NCBI GenBank assembly: GCA_016293435.1
Contig: JAEDEG010000030.1
Span: 1 to 29,468 of the forward strand
DNA: 29,468 nt
Origin: Clostridia bacterium
Lineage (GTDB): Bacteria; Bacillota; Clostridia; UMGS1810
Direction of reading: 5' to 3'
Positions 20,701 to 29,468 of this stretch are shown here, piece by piece. Within the stretch, counting starts at the first letter, position 1. Each line of letters opens with the position of its first letter. Below the pieces are notes generated by a model. The model worked only from the letters and a program-made list of their open reading frames with translations, had not been told where the DNA came from and made no database searches. Made by a program: the position numbers and the translations under genes.

Positions 20701-23112
20701 ATGAAGTTAGATCAAAAAACAGCTTTCGCTCTTGTGGATGAAGCCTGCAAAAAGCACTTTGGCTGCAGTATTGCCGACGCCACAAAGCAGCAGGCATACA
20801 AGGCTCTGTGTCTTGTAGTAAAAGACATCCTTGTCGAAAAGAATATCAATTTTACGGAATCTGTTAAGGACAAAGAAGAAAAACAGGTCTATTATATGTC
20901 GATGGAATTTCTTGTGGGCACATCACTGCGAAACAATCTCAGCAACCTCAAGCTCGAAAAGCAGTTTTCCGGCGCATTGTCAAAGGCAAATATAGATATA
21001 AATGAGCTCTACGAAATGGAGCCGGATGCAGGCCTCGGCAACGGAGGTCTCGGCAGACTTGCCTCCTGCTACATGGATTCGCTTTCTACTCTTGCCATCC
21101 CCGCAACCGGATACTCAATCCGATACGAATTTGGAATATTCAAGCAGCGCATTGTTGACGGCTGGCAGATGGAATTTCCCGACGACTGGCTCAATCTCGG
21201 TGATGTGTGGCTCAATGCCCGCACCGATGAATCGGTTGAGGTAAGGTTTGGCGGCAGAGTGGAAGAAACCTTTGATGACAGCGGCTATCACCCAATTCAT
21301 ACAGACTACAGCACGGTTGTTGCCGTGCCCTACGACATGTATATTTCGGGCTATGATTCTGATGCTGTAAACAAGCTGGTGCTCTGGAGTGCCAAATCTC
21401 CCAAGAGCCTTGATATGGCGGCATTTTCGAGAGGTGATTATGCCAAAGCTCTTGAGGACAACAACAAGGCAGAGGTAATTTCGAAGGTTCTTTATCCTGC
21501 CGATGACCACATAGACGGCAAAATTCTGCGAATTAAACAGCAATATTTCTTTGTGAGCGCATCTCTCCAGACCATTGTCCGAAAACACTACAAAAAATAT
21601 TCTACTCTCGACAACCTTGCCGACAAGGCTTCGGTGCACATAAACGACACTCACCCCGCACTTTGCGTGCCGGAGCTTATGCGTATTTTGATGGACGAAT
21701 ACAACTACGGCTGGGATGATGCGTGGGCTATCGCGCAAAAAACACTTTCCTATACCAACCACACTGTTATGAGCGAAGCACTCGAGAGGTGGAATGAGGG
21801 AATGTTTAAAGAGCAGCTTCCCCGTATCTATCAGATTGTAGCCGAGATTAACCGCCGTCTCCTTATAAGGCTCCATGAAATTTATCCCGGTGACTTTGCA
21901 AAAATTGATTATATGGCAGTTATTGCCAACGGTGAGATACGAATGGCAAATCTGTGTCTTGCTTGCTGTCACACTGTCAACGGTGTGTCAAAGCTCCATT
22001 CAAACATTCTTACCGAAAGCATATTCAAAGACTATTATAATATAGACAAATCCAAGTTTACCAATGTTACCAACGGAATAGCTTACCGCCGATGGCTTAT
22101 GCAGGCAAACCCCGAGCTTACCGCATATCTCACCGAGCTTATCGGTCCCAAATTCAAAAAGGATTCCAAGCATCTTGAAGCACTTCTCGCCCATGAAGGT
22201 GACAAGGAGGTTATTGACAACCTTTTTGAAATCAAAAAACACAACAAAATTCGTCTTGCAAGCTATATTTCAAAGTCAAACGGCGTAAACGTGGATCCCG
22301 ATTCCATATTTGATATTCAAATCAAGAGACTTCATGAGTATAAGCGTCAGCTGCTCAATGTGCTTCAGATTCTTTATATGTACAACCAAATCAAAGAGAA
22401 TCCGAATATCGATATTGTGCCCCGCACCTTTGTATTTGCGGCAAAGGCATCCTCGGGATACTTTATGGCAAAGCAGATTATAAGACTCATTGTTGCTCTT
22501 TCCAACACAATCAACAATGATCCCATAGCCAGAGACAAAATCAAGGTTGTGTTTATGGAAGACTACAGGGTATCTCTTGCCGAAATTATCATACCTGCGG
22601 CAGATATCTCCGAGCAGATTTCCATTGCCGGCAAAGAAGCATCGGGTACAGGCAACATGAAGCTTATGATAAACGGCGCTGTAACTCTCGGCACTCTCGA
22701 CGGTGCAAATGTCGAAATTTATGAAAATGTGGGCGAGGATAACATTTTCCTCTTTGGTCTTAAGGCTCACGAGGTAGATGAGCTTTGGAGAAGAGGATAT
22801 TCACCTCTTGACTGTGTACGATCCAATCCCGAGCTTCAAAAGGTGCTCGATATGCTCACCTCAAATGTGCTCGGTGCACGTTTTGACGATGTGGCAAAAT
22901 CACTTCTTACCAATGCCTACGGTACAGCGGATGCATATATGGCTCTTGCCGATTTTGATTCGTATGTAAAGGCTCAAAAGAGAGTGTCGGAAACCTATGT
23001 TGATAAATATAAATTCGGTAATATGTCGCTCGTGAATATTGCCAAGGCAGGAGTGTTCTCATCTGACAGAGCAGTTATGGAATATGCAAAGAATATTTGG
23101 CACTGCAGATAA
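20701..23112 (+). CDS. glgP: Glycogen/starch/maltodextrin phosphorylase
   Basis: An 803-residue cytoplasmic GT35 enzyme that splits alpha-1,4-glucan ends with phosphate to give glucose-1-phosphate. Family marks run the full length: VYYMSMEFLVG, EPDAGLGNGGLGRLASCYMDS, GYSIRYEFGIFKQ, DTHPALCVPELMRIL, NVTNGIAYRRWL, QIKRLHEYKRQLLN and VVFMEDYRVSLAE. The pyridoxal-phosphate lysine is K654 in GTGNMKLMINGA. The length is normal and no regulatory N-terminal extension is seen. AAAGGA stands about 10 nt before the ATG. It is followed after 14 nt by a GH13 amylase, a natural partner. A long structured leader suggests control before translation. Confidence 0.97.
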   Translation: MKLDQKTAFALVDEACKKHFGCSIADATKQQAYKALCLVVKDILVEKNINFTESVKDKEEKQVYYMSMEFLVGTSLRNNLSNLKLEKQFSGALSKANIDINELYEMEPDAGLGNGGLGRLASCYMDSLSTLAIPATGYSIRYEFGIFKQRIVDGWQMEFPDDWLNLGDVWLNARTDESVEVRFGGRVEETFDDSGYHPIHTDYSTVVAVPYDMYISGYDSDAVNKLVLWSAKSPKSLDMAAFSRGDYAKALEDNNKAEVISKVLYPADDHIDGKILRIKQQYFFVSASLQTIVRKHYKKYSTLDNLADKASVHINDTHPALCVPELMRILMDEYNYGWDDAWAIAQKTLSYTNHTVMSEALERWNEGMFKEQLPRIYQIVAEINRRLLIRLHEIYPGDFAKIDYMAVIANGEIRMANLCLACCHTVNGVSKLHSNILTESIFKDYYNIDKSKFTNVTNGIAYRRWLMQANPELTAYLTELIGPKFKKDSKHLEALLAHEGDKEVIDNLFEIKKHNKIRLASYISKSNGVNVDPDSIFDIQIKRLHEYKRQLLNVLQILYMYNQIKENPNIDIVPRTFVFAAKASSGYFMAKQIIRLIVALSNTINNDPIARDKIKVVFMEDYRVSLAEIIIPAADISEQISIAGKEASGTGNMKLMINGAVTLGTLDGANVEIYENVGEDNIFLFGLKAHEVDELWRRGYSPLDCVRSNPELQKVLDMLTSNVLGARFDDVAKSLLTNAYGTADAYMALADFDSYVKAQKRVSETYVDKYKFGNMSLVNIAKAGVFSSDRAVMEYAKNIWHCR

Positions 23113-23126
23113 GACAGCAATAAGTT

Positions 23127-24977
23127 ATGCGCATTTTATATGACAGTAAAAAAGAAGAATATAAATCTCCCTTTGGTGCACTGCGTCTCGGTCAGAAATG
23201 CACAATAACCGTAAGGATTCCTGCCGCTTGCCGCACACGGGAGGTTTATTTGTGCTTTGAAAATGACAACACCGCAGACACATTCAGGCTCAATATGGAG
23301 CTGACAGGTGAAAAAGACAGCTATCAAAGCTACACTGCGCGCTTCACACTTGGCAAAACGGGTCTGTATTTTTATTACTTCTTTGTTTCGACACAGGAGT
23401 CTGAGTTTGAGTTGTATCGCTGCGGATATGCCGATACCAACATTGCAGAAGGAAAAAAATGGCAGCTTACCTGCTATCCCGCAGACTTTTCGGTGCCCGA
23501 AAGCTTTGTGGGCAAGGTGATGTATCAGATTTTTCCCGACAGATTTTACCGTGAGCATACAGAGGACGCAGCCGATAAGCTTACCCCCTTTTATATTCAT
23601 GAGTGCACCGACGATGTGCCCGATTATCTTCCCAATGATAAGGGCGAAATTTTAAACTGTGATTTTTTTGGCGGCAATCTTAAGGGGATAATAAAAAAGC
23701 TCGATTATATAAAGTCGCTTTCGGTATCGGTTATATATCTTAATCCCATATTTATGGCGTATTCCAACCACAGATACGACACCTGCAACTACAAACGGAT
23801 TGACCCTCTTCTCGGCAGTGAGGAGGATTTTGTACACCTGTGCGGCGAAGCTCACAAAAGGGATATTAAAATAATTCTTGACGGTGTATTTTCTCACACG
23901 GGGAGCAACAGCATATATTTTGACAAAGAGAATATTTTTGGCTGCGGAGCTTACTCCAATCCCGATTCTGTGTACAAAAGCTGGTTTTCCTTTGGAGAGT
24001 CGAGGGATGACTACGATTCGTGGTGGGGAATAAAAACTCTGCCCTGCGTAAACGAGCTGAGCGAGGATTATATAAAGTATATTATATCCGACAAAGACAG
24101 CGTTGTTGCACATTGGCTACGCTTGGGCGCAGACGGCTTCCGCCTCGATGTTGCCGATGAGCTGCCCGATGAATTTATCAAAAAATTAAGAGACCGTGTG
24201 AAAGAAATAAAGCCCGAAAGCTATGTGGTGGGTGAGGTGTGGGAGGATGCCTCCAACAAGATAAGCTACAACGTGAGAAGAAAATATTTTTCTGACGGCG
24301 AGCTTGACTCGGTGATGAACTATGTGTTCAAAAACGCCATAATAGCCTATGCAAAGGGAGATATAAACGCGGAGAGCTTTTCGAGGGAGATTATGACCAT
24401 TGCCGAAAATTATCCCGCAGATTCGCTTCATTCTCTTATGAACAGCCTGTCCACCCACGATACGGCAAGAATTATCACAAGTTTGTCGGGCTGTGATGAG
24501 CCGCCGGACAAATCAGAAGCGGCAAAATTCAGGCTTTTGCCCGATGAAAGGCAAAAAAGTACGGAAAGGCTCTATATTGCCGCACTTCTTCAGTATACTC
24601 TCCCCGGCACCGCATGCATATACTACGGTGACGAAATTGGCATGGAGGGCTTTGGTGATCCCTTTAACCGCGGGTATTTTAAGTGGAATGAGGCAGATGA
24701 GTCAATATTTGAATTTTTTGCTTGTCTCGGTAAAATCAAAAATGAACATAAAGCACTGCAAACGGGCATTATATCTTTTGTGCGCTGTGATGATGCAATG
24801 ATTTTTGACCGTCATACAGATGGTGAGGCTGTCAGAGTTATAATAAACAAATCGGACTTGGAGCTCAAAATTCCAAATGAAAATGTTCTGATTTCGCATA
24901 AGGTCAGTCAGATAGCCGGGAACTTGCGTATTCATAAGGGCGGCTTTGCGGCTTTTGTGATTGACAAAGGGGAATAA
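23127..24977 (+). CDS. Cytoplasmic GH13 alpha-amylase/neopullulanase-type enzyme
   Basis: A 616-residue alpha-glucan hydrolase without a signal peptide. Residues 1-120 form an N-terminal beta-sandwich like those of neopullulanase and cyclomaltodextrinase. The GH13 barrel follows from FVGKVMYQIFPDRF. The catalytic residues are the nucleophile D341 (GFRLDVADE), the acid/base E370 (VVGEVWED) and D445 (LSTHDTARI); the first conserved region is ILDGVFSHTG. A short C-terminal beta domain ends the protein. Next to glgP it probably trims or opens branched glucans and cyclic dextrins that the phosphorylase cannot finish. It has no clear ribosome site and lies 14 nt after glgP, so it probably depends on coupled translation. 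Whether it hydrolyses alpha-1,4, alpha-1,6 or both links cannot be told. Confidence 0.93.
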   Translation: MRILYDSKKEEYKSPFGALRLGQKCTITVRIPAACRTREVYLCFENDNTADTFRLNMELTGEKDSYQSYTARFTLGKTGLYFYYFFVSTQESEFELYRCGYADTNIAEGKKWQLTCYPADFSVPESFVGKVMYQIFPDRFYREHTEDAADKLTPFYIHECTDDVPDYLPNDKGEILNCDFFGGNLKGIIKKLDYIKSLSVSVIYLNPIFMAYSNHRYDTCNYKRIDPLLGSEEDFVHLCGEAHKRDIKIILDGVFSHTGSNSIYFDKENIFGCGAYSNPDSVYKSWFSFGESRDDYDSWWGIKTLPCVNELSEDYIKYIISDKDSVVAHWLRLGADGFRLDVADELPDEFIKKLRDRVKEIKPESYVVGEVWEDASNKISYNVRRKYFSDGELDSVMNYVFKNAIIAYAKGDINAESFSREIMTIAENYPADSLHSLMNSLSTHDTARIITSLSGCDEPPDKSEAAKFRLLPDERQKSTERLYIAALLQYTLPGTACIYYGDEIGMEGFGDPFNRGYFKWNEADESIFEFFACLGKIKNEHKALQTGIISFVRCDDAMIFDRHTDGEAVRVIINKSDLELKIPNENVLISHKVSQIAGNLRIHKGGFAAFVIDKGE

Positions 24978-24993
24978 ATTTGTTAATATGTGA

Positions 24994-25422
24994 TTGAGAA
25001 GATTAAAGGTTGAAGACACTCAGGTCTATTATCGCGGTATTGATCCCACCCCCATCCGCGACTTTATTATGACCGGCTACAACACCGTCACACGCATCGG
25101 CAATGCTGTTTGCCTGCCGGGTGATGTGGTGTTCGGTGCAGGTGGGGGAGTGCTTTTTATACCGTCTCATCTTGTGGAGGAGGTTGTCGGCGGTGCCTCC
25201 AAAACTCAGGTTAAGGATTTGTTTGGATTTGAGATGATAACTCAAAACAAGTTTACAACCGCACAGATAGACAAAAACACATGGACAAAAGATATGCTCG
25301 ATTTGCTCATGAAATTTATCGAAACAGACGACAGAGCTGCCGAATACAGAGGCCTTGACCGGTCACACGAATATGATCTTGCGATAAACGGCGACCCAAA
25401 CGATACACAGTCGGCATTGTGA
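24994..25422 (+). pseudogene. C-terminal fragment of an RraA-family protein
   Basis: The 142 codons match the second half of the long RraA/HMG-aldolase-like proteins: VYYRGIDPTPIRD, TRIGNAVCLPGDVVFGAGGG and VLFIPSHLVEEVV, then a tail with TTAQIDKNTWTKDMLDLLMKF. The first 150 or so residues, with most of the active site, are absent. The only start is TTG at 24994, directly after an in-frame TGA (24991-24993), and no good ribosome site precedes it. It begins 16 nt after the amylase stop, so a deletion probably joined it there. It could still be translated behind the amylase, but an aldolase role is unlikely. It faces the PHP gene with a 4-nt gap. Confidence 0.65.
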
Positions 25423-25426
25423 TTTA

Positions 25427-26206
25427 TCAAATATTCTGAATATTAATAATATTTGGCATACCGATATAATTAAGCTTGAAATCTTCAACAAGTTTTTTGG
25501 CGATTTTCAAAGATTCGTGGTCGCATGCACTTTCGGCATCGTGTGCATCAAATCCAAATGTTACGGGAGCTGCTTGCTCTCCCGCAATTTTCCAAAGCTC
25601 GGGATTGGGATAATTTCGGTTGCTGCGAATCCCCAAAAAATTAATCTCTAAGGGAATATTGTTTTCTCTTGAGGCTATGCACACTCTTCTCATTTCTTTT
25701 TTGTATTCTTTTATATCACCGGTAAATTTAATAAAATCGGGATGTGCAATATATGAAAAGTATTTGCTTTGAGCGGCAAAAATAATACGGTCTGCATACG
25801 CCTTCAAATCCTCTGCTTTGTCGGTTTCTTCAAAAGCCGAAATTCCGTCGGGATGCTCGTTATATACGTAGTGCTGACCCAAAATGAGATATTCTGCACC
25901 GTAATCAATAACGTTTTTGAGCATTTGATCAAAGTATTTGGGATAGTATTCCATTTCAAAGCCGATTTTAATATCGATTTTGTCTTTATATTCCTCGCGA
26001 AGTGAGCGCAGCTCCGAAATATAATCGGCAGCCTCATCTGTTCTTACTCTTACAATCGGTTCATAACCGTCGGGAAAACAGAACGGAGCATGGTCGGAAA
26101 ATCCCATATATTTGATTCCGCCCTCAATGGCGCGTTCTATGTATTCTCTCGGTGTTCCTGTTGCATGATGACACCTTACCGTGTGTGTGTGAAAATTGTA
26201 ATTCAT
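25427..26206 (-). CDS. PHP-domain phosphatase, histidinol-phosphatase (HisJ/HisK) type
   Basis: A 259-residue metal-dependent phosphoesterase of the PHP superfamily. Metal ligands are visible in order: H6-T-H8, H14, H39 in GFSDHAPF, a glutamate in GFEMEYYP, a histidine in LGQHYV, another in YIAHPDF, and D/H in GFDAHDAES. This set fits HisJ-type histidinol phosphatases. No other his gene is near. It starts 3 nt after the stop of the GH106-like gene, with AGAGGT inside that gene's end, so it is made from the same transcript. It may therefore be a sugar-phosphate phosphatase of a glycan pathway instead; the sequence alone does not decide. Confidence 0.85.
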   Translation of the reverse strand: MNYNFHTHTVRCHHATGTPREYIERAIEGGIKYMGFSDHAPFCFPDGYEPIVRVRTDEAADYISELRSLREEYKDKIDIKIGFEMEYYPKYFDQMLKNVIDYGAEYLILGQHYVYNEHPDGISAFEETDKAEDLKAYADRIIFAAQSKYFSYIAHPDFIKFTGDIKEYKKEMRRVCIASRENNIPLEINFLGIRSNRNYPNPELWKIAGEQAAPVTFGFDAHDAESACDHESLKIAKKLVEDFKLNYIGMPNIINIQNI

Positions 26207-26209
26207 AAT

Positions 26210-29200
26210 TTACGACCTCTTTTCAAAAATTGTTATTATTGGTGAAGTAATTATTCCAAATTCATCTGTTTGATATTCGTAGCATCTGTATTTATCCTCG
26301 GGATACCACATATTCGGTCCCCGTCTTATTGTTGGGTCGGTGGAATGAAGTGCACCAAACGTGTTAAACCTGTTGCCGTAGAGAATAAATTCGAGAGAGT
26401 GAACTCCCTTTGAAATGCTTTGTAAAGTCAGAGTATACGGCTCAAAGCAGATAATGCCTGCATTCTTTCCGTCAATGAGAACCTCTGTCAATGCTCCTTT
26501 GTAATTCGGTATTTGAATTTCGAGGCTGCATTTCGGAGTTTCAATGTTTGTCTTGTAGGTTATGTTTCCGCCATAAAACGGCATTCCTTGATTTGTGATA
26601 CTCCCAAAAGAAATTCTGTCTGCTTTGGGCTTTATAATTTTTTGTGTACCAAATAATTCAACATCAAAATCACCGAGCAAATATGTACTTTCCAAGCTTA
26701 GCTGAGCCGATATCGGCATGGTTATGAAAAGCGTATTTGTTCCTTTTTTTATGTTCGGCATTTTTATTTTGTGAATGTCGAAGTCAACATAATAATCACA
26801 GTATTTAACGTCTACTTCTTCATCATTGAAATAAATTTTTTCCGCTTCTTCAACTGCAAGAAAACATTCAACCTCGGTTTCGCTTTCAAATGAATATTTT
26901 AGCGTGACAAAATGCGACGGCTTTTCGGGCTTTGCAGTCCATGGCTGGGCTTGCTTTCCGTCTGCGGGCGGATACGACAGAATTTTGCGTATTTCGGTGT
27001 CTGCTTTCATTATTTCTTCTGTAGGATGAAAATCACCGCCGTCGAGAGAATATTCACATTCATCGAGTAAAAGAACGTTTTCTTCGGAAAGACTGTACGC
27101 TACCTTTTCTTTAAAGTCTATTTTTTTAATTATATGCTTGTTTTCCGATATACTTTTCTCACAAACTGATTCCGGTTGATTTTCAAGAAGCAACAAGATG
27201 CTGTCGTGCTGGTATAGAGTGTAGTCAATATATGTGATTCCGTTTTTGATTTTATATGCTATGCTTACAAATTTTCCGCTTAGTGCGTCACATAGCGTCG
27301 GTTTATACTCTCCCTTTATTTCAATTCGGATTTTTTGCGTTGGAAAAGAGTATCCCACCATATATAATTCACGTTTGGCATGTGCAATAAAAAGCCATTT
27401 ACGTTCTTTGTCTGAGCGAAGATTATATATAAGATTATCGGTTGATGTGCCGTCTTCGTTTTTGATGTCAATTTTTCTGTATTGGCTGAGTGCATTTAAA
27501 ACAGAATGCTTTGTAAATGATGTTTTTACGCCGATTTCATATAAATTATGTGCTTTGTCCGACTCTTTTGCATCAACATATTTTGGACAATCTCCCATAA
27601 AAATAACTTTTCCGCCCGAAAGGGAGAATTTTTTGAGAATTTCAATTGTTGAAAAGCGAAGCGTTCGGCAATCGGGAACGATAATTGCCTTGTATTTCAT
27701 ATATCCAACAGTCAGTGAATCCGATATTTCGGTGCATTGGTCGGGTAAGAGAGATTCGCTGATAAAGTCAAAATCAATTAGTCCAAACAGCAGCCACTCG
27801 GTTATGTTTTTAAAGTTTTCATCAAGTTCTTTTATTGTATTTGCCGTTGAGCTTTGAGGACCCATATAGAGCCAACAAGATTCTATAGGATGAATAACGG
27901 CAACCTCCACATCTGCTTTTCCGCGGGTCAGAGCGGTGTTTAGACGTGCATAATAGTCTTCAATATAATTATATTTGTTGTACCAGGGAGATTGATAACC
28001 TATGGAGGCCGGGTAGTCACGTTTTGAGCAGCCTTTCATTGAAAGCCATGCCAAATGCGGAACACGCATTGTCACGCCGAGAGCTGCAAGCCAATCACCC
28101 TGAAACTTGTGACCGCGAAAGTCAAAATTCCAATCTGTAACTCCGTATAATTCGCAGAGCATACCCTCCCTACCGTATTGATGAACTGCGGATTGTGCCT
28201 GTTTTGCGGTTGTCAGCTCGATTTTATCGCATATTAAATCTATTCCGGGTAGAGTGAAATAGCGATAAAGCCGCATAGCTTCTCCCATAACGCATGTTTG
28301 AGAATACAGCTTGTCCTCGTCCTGAAGATGACCCGTAAATAGGATATTATGCTCTTCGCACCATTTTGAGCACTTTGAAAAGTATGCCTGTGAAAATCGT
28401 TCACAAATATGGTCATGATAATGATATCGAGCTTGAGAAACATGGTTTTTGGGTAATTCCCAAATAAGCTCGGGAAGCTTTGGCTTTAAATCGTATCCGT
28501 ATGCTTTTTCAAAGCTTTCAAAAAAATCCGGTGTAAAGGGTAATGATACATCGTTTGTGTCTTGCGCAAATGCGAGTGATTCTTTTTTGTATATTTGAGG
28601 CTCGTCGGTAAACATTGCGGGAATTGATTTGCCGAGTTTTCCGCATAAAATATCATTATATTTTTCGTATGTAATGTTTATAAATTCTTCTACAGTGTCG
28701 GGCGACATAAGGTCAGCATATGTTTCGCCGTTGTACCAGGGCTCACGCTTTGCACATACCGCATATACATACCACACTGTACCTTTTATTTCATTTTTTG
28801 GCTCGCTGCAGCTCAAAAGCTCTCCATTTTCGTTTAGAACGATATCAAACACGGCAATGGGTGTGTTGTCCGAATTTTCTCTTGTTGTAAAAAGAAGCAT
28901 TTTTTGTTTGTTCTTTGCTTCTTTTGTCAGGTATCCTCCCGCCGAACCGGAAGGCCATCTGTCTTCATCATATAACCATGTAAATAGCTTTTCATCCTCT
29001 GCTTTTTTTACACAATTTAAAACATTATTCATAAAATCTGAGCCAAGATATTTGGTAGATAGCCCCGGCCTTGAATGGATAATGAATCCGCCAAATCCCA
29101 TTTGCTTAAAATATTCAATTTGCTTGTCTAATACGTCTTTTTTGAGCACTCCGTTCCATGCCCAAAACGGTATACCGCGATATTCAATTGGAGGATTGGT

Positions 29201-29248
29201 AAAAATATTATTATTTTTTATTGGGTCATTAAGCTTATTGTAGAGCAT
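26210..29248 (-). CDS. GH106-like glycosidase (alpha-L-rhamnosidase-type)
   Basis: A 1012-residue protein resembling the GH106 alpha-L-rhamnosidase family. The N-terminus has the recurrent motifs RGIPFWAWNG (24-33), GGFIIHSRPG (53-62) and LYDEDRWPSGSAGG (92-105), followed by FTDEPQI in the barrel. A Rossmann-like middle region contains GKVIFMGDCP, and the C-terminal third looks like jelly-roll carbohydrate-binding modules. There is no signal peptide, so it would act in the cytoplasm on imported oligosaccharides. CAGGAGA lies about 8 nt before the ATG. It heads an operon with the PHP phosphatase. The catalytic residues are not assigned here, and members of this broad group have varied or untested substrates, so rhamnose specificity is provisional. 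Confidence 0.75.
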   Translation of the reverse strand: MLYNKLNDPIKNNNIFTNPPIEYRGIPFWAWNGVLKKDVLDKQIEYFKQMGFGGFIIHSRPGLSTKYLGSDFMNNVLNCVKKAEDEKLFTWLYDEDRWPSGSAGGYLTKEAKNKQKMLLFTTRENSDNTPIAVFDIVLNENGELLSCSEPKNEIKGTVWYVYAVCAKREPWYNGETYADLMSPDTVEEFINITYEKYNDILCGKLGKSIPAMFTDEPQIYKKESLAFAQDTNDVSLPFTPDFFESFEKAYGYDLKPKLPELIWELPKNHVSQARYHYHDHICERFSQAYFSKCSKWCEEHNILFTGHLQDEDKLYSQTCVMGEAMRLYRYFTLPGIDLICDKIELTTAKQAQSAVHQYGREGMLCELYGVTDWNFDFRGHKFQGDWLAALGVTMRVPHLAWLSMKGCSKRDYPASIGYQSPWYNKYNYIEDYYARLNTALTRGKADVEVAVIHPIESCWLYMGPQSSTANTIKELDENFKNITEWLLFGLIDFDFISESLLPDQCTEISDSLTVGYMKYKAIIVPDCRTLRFSTIEILKKFSLSGGKVIFMGDCPKYVDAKESDKAHNLYEIGVKTSFTKHSVLNALSQYRKIDIKNEDGTSTDNLIYNLRSDKERKWLFIAHAKRELYMVGYSFPTQKIRIEIKGEYKPTLCDALSGKFVSIAYKIKNGITYIDYTLYQHDSILLLLENQPESVCEKSISENKHIIKKIDFKEKVAYSLSEENVLLLDECEYSLDGGDFHPTEEIMKADTEIRKILSYPPADGKQAQPWTAKPEKPSHFVTLKYSFESETEVECFLAVEEAEKIYFNDEEVDVKYCDYYVDFDIHKIKMPNIKKGTNTLFITMPISAQLSLESTYLLGDFDVELFGTQKIIKPKADRISFGSITNQGMPFYGGNITYKTNIETPKCSLEIQIPNYKGALTEVLIDGKNAGIICFEPYTLTLQSISKGVHSLEFILYGNRFNTFGALHSTDPTIRRGPNMWYPEDKYRCYEYQTDEFGIITSPIITIFEKRS

Positions 29249-29312
29249 ATTTTTCTCCTGAATATATTTTACAATGTTTGATTTTCTATTGCTTTTGAAT
29301 CATGTACAAAAA

Positions 29313-29328
29313 AATAAATTGTGACGAT
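29313..29328 (-). promoter_or_regulatory. Candidate AraC-regulator box, copy 2
   Basis: The minus strand reads ATCGTCACAATTTATT, differing at one of 16 positions from the box at the araC promoter (3164-3149) and lying 65-80 nt upstream of the GH106-like ATG. No good -35/-10 pair is visible in 29249-29378, which fits a promoter that needs an activator. Confidence 0.4.
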
Positions 29329-29378
29329 ATATGTTTTAAAGCCGTGATGTATTTGAATGTACGTTTTGATAGATATAC

Positions 29379-29412
29379 AAAAAGCAGACTACCAATTAAT
29401 AGTCTGCTTTTT
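29379..29412 (-). terminator. Intrinsic terminator after tRNA-Asn
   Basis: AAAAAGCAGACTA and TAGTCTGCTTTTT form a 13-bp stem around an 8-nt loop, with a T-run downstream on the minus strand. It ends the tRNA transcript just before the GH106 operon's upstream region. Confidence 0.88.
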
Positions 29413-29414
29413 TA

Positions 29415-29468
29415 CTCCTGATGCCGGGCTCGAACCAGCGACATCATGATTAACAGTCATGCGCTCTA
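29415..29468 (-). tRNA. tRNA-Asn(GTT), cut by the window edge
   Basis: Leftward, the anticodon arm ATGA-CTGTTAA-TCAT shows anticodon GTT. The T arm GCTGG-TTCGAGC-CCGGC follows, then the acceptor strand ATCAGGA and discriminator G at 29415. CCA is not encoded. The 5' part (acceptor strand and most of the D arm) lies beyond the window. Confidence 0.92.

Noticed and set aside
21115..21972. 285-residue reading antisense to glgP
   Set aside because: It lies wholly inside a well-supported phosphorylase gene and has no start signals; it is a frame shadow.
27234..27857. 207-residue reading antisense to the GH106-like gene
   Set aside because: A shadow of a long real gene, with no ribosome site or family resemblance. 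The same holds for 28629-29243.

Overview
The window looks like the chromosome of a low-to-medium GC member of the Firmicutes class Clostridia, probably an uncultured one. The signs are AT-rich intergenic DNA, near-consensus SigA promoters (TTGACA/TATAAT with 17-nt spacers), purine-rich ribosome binding sites, and a gene set of CsaB-type pyruvyl transferase, MurJ-type flippases, DUF4330 and (probably) DUF5693 membrane proteins, a short KdpDE pair and GH106-like and RraA-like proteins. No species can be named from sequence alone.

Layout. (1) 1-2292 is accessory DNA: a broken small gene behind a ribbon-helix-helix-like protein, a REP-associated tyrosine transposase (RAYT) flanked by its own repeats, and a stretch of gene relics that includes the last codons of an rlmD-like gene. 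(2) 2293-5401 is a sugar-type locus: an AraC regulator diverges from a Gfo/Idh/MocA oxidoreductase that is translationally coupled to a DMT-like transporter. (3) 5448-18394 is a cell-surface polysaccharide region. A leftward operon runs acetyltransferase, MurJ-like flippase, acetyltransferase-GT4 fusion, GT4-CsaB fusion, RlmD rRNA methyltransferase. It diverges from a rightward pair, a second MurJ-like flippase and a DUF5693-like membrane protein. A facing leftward pair is a DUF4330 protein and an O-antigen-ligase-like polymerase. (4) 18584-20345 is a KdpD/KdpE-like two-component pair with no kdpFABC in view. (5) 20453-24977 is glycogen/starch breakdown: glycogen phosphorylase with a roughly 210-nt structured leader, then a cytoplasmic GH13 amylase. 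(6) 24994-25422 is an N-terminally truncated RraA-like gene. (7) 25427-29248 is a leftward pair, a large GH106-like glycosidase and a PHP-domain phosphatase. (8) The right edge cuts a tRNA-Asn(GTT).

How the parts may work together. The surface cluster has the parts for building, exporting, joining and pyruvylating a cell-wall polymer that could anchor SLH-domain surface proteins; the fused enzymes and paired flippases are its most distinctive features. The two flippase operons fire away from each other from promoters whose -35 regions sit in a perfect 11-bp inverted repeat. A 16-bp box (15 of 16 identical) lies both at the AraC promoter and upstream of the GH106-PHP operon 26 kb away, which suggests one sugar-responsive regulon. 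The glgP leader holds several hairpins with a possible pseudoknot and is the best candidate here for an undescribed RNA or mobile element.
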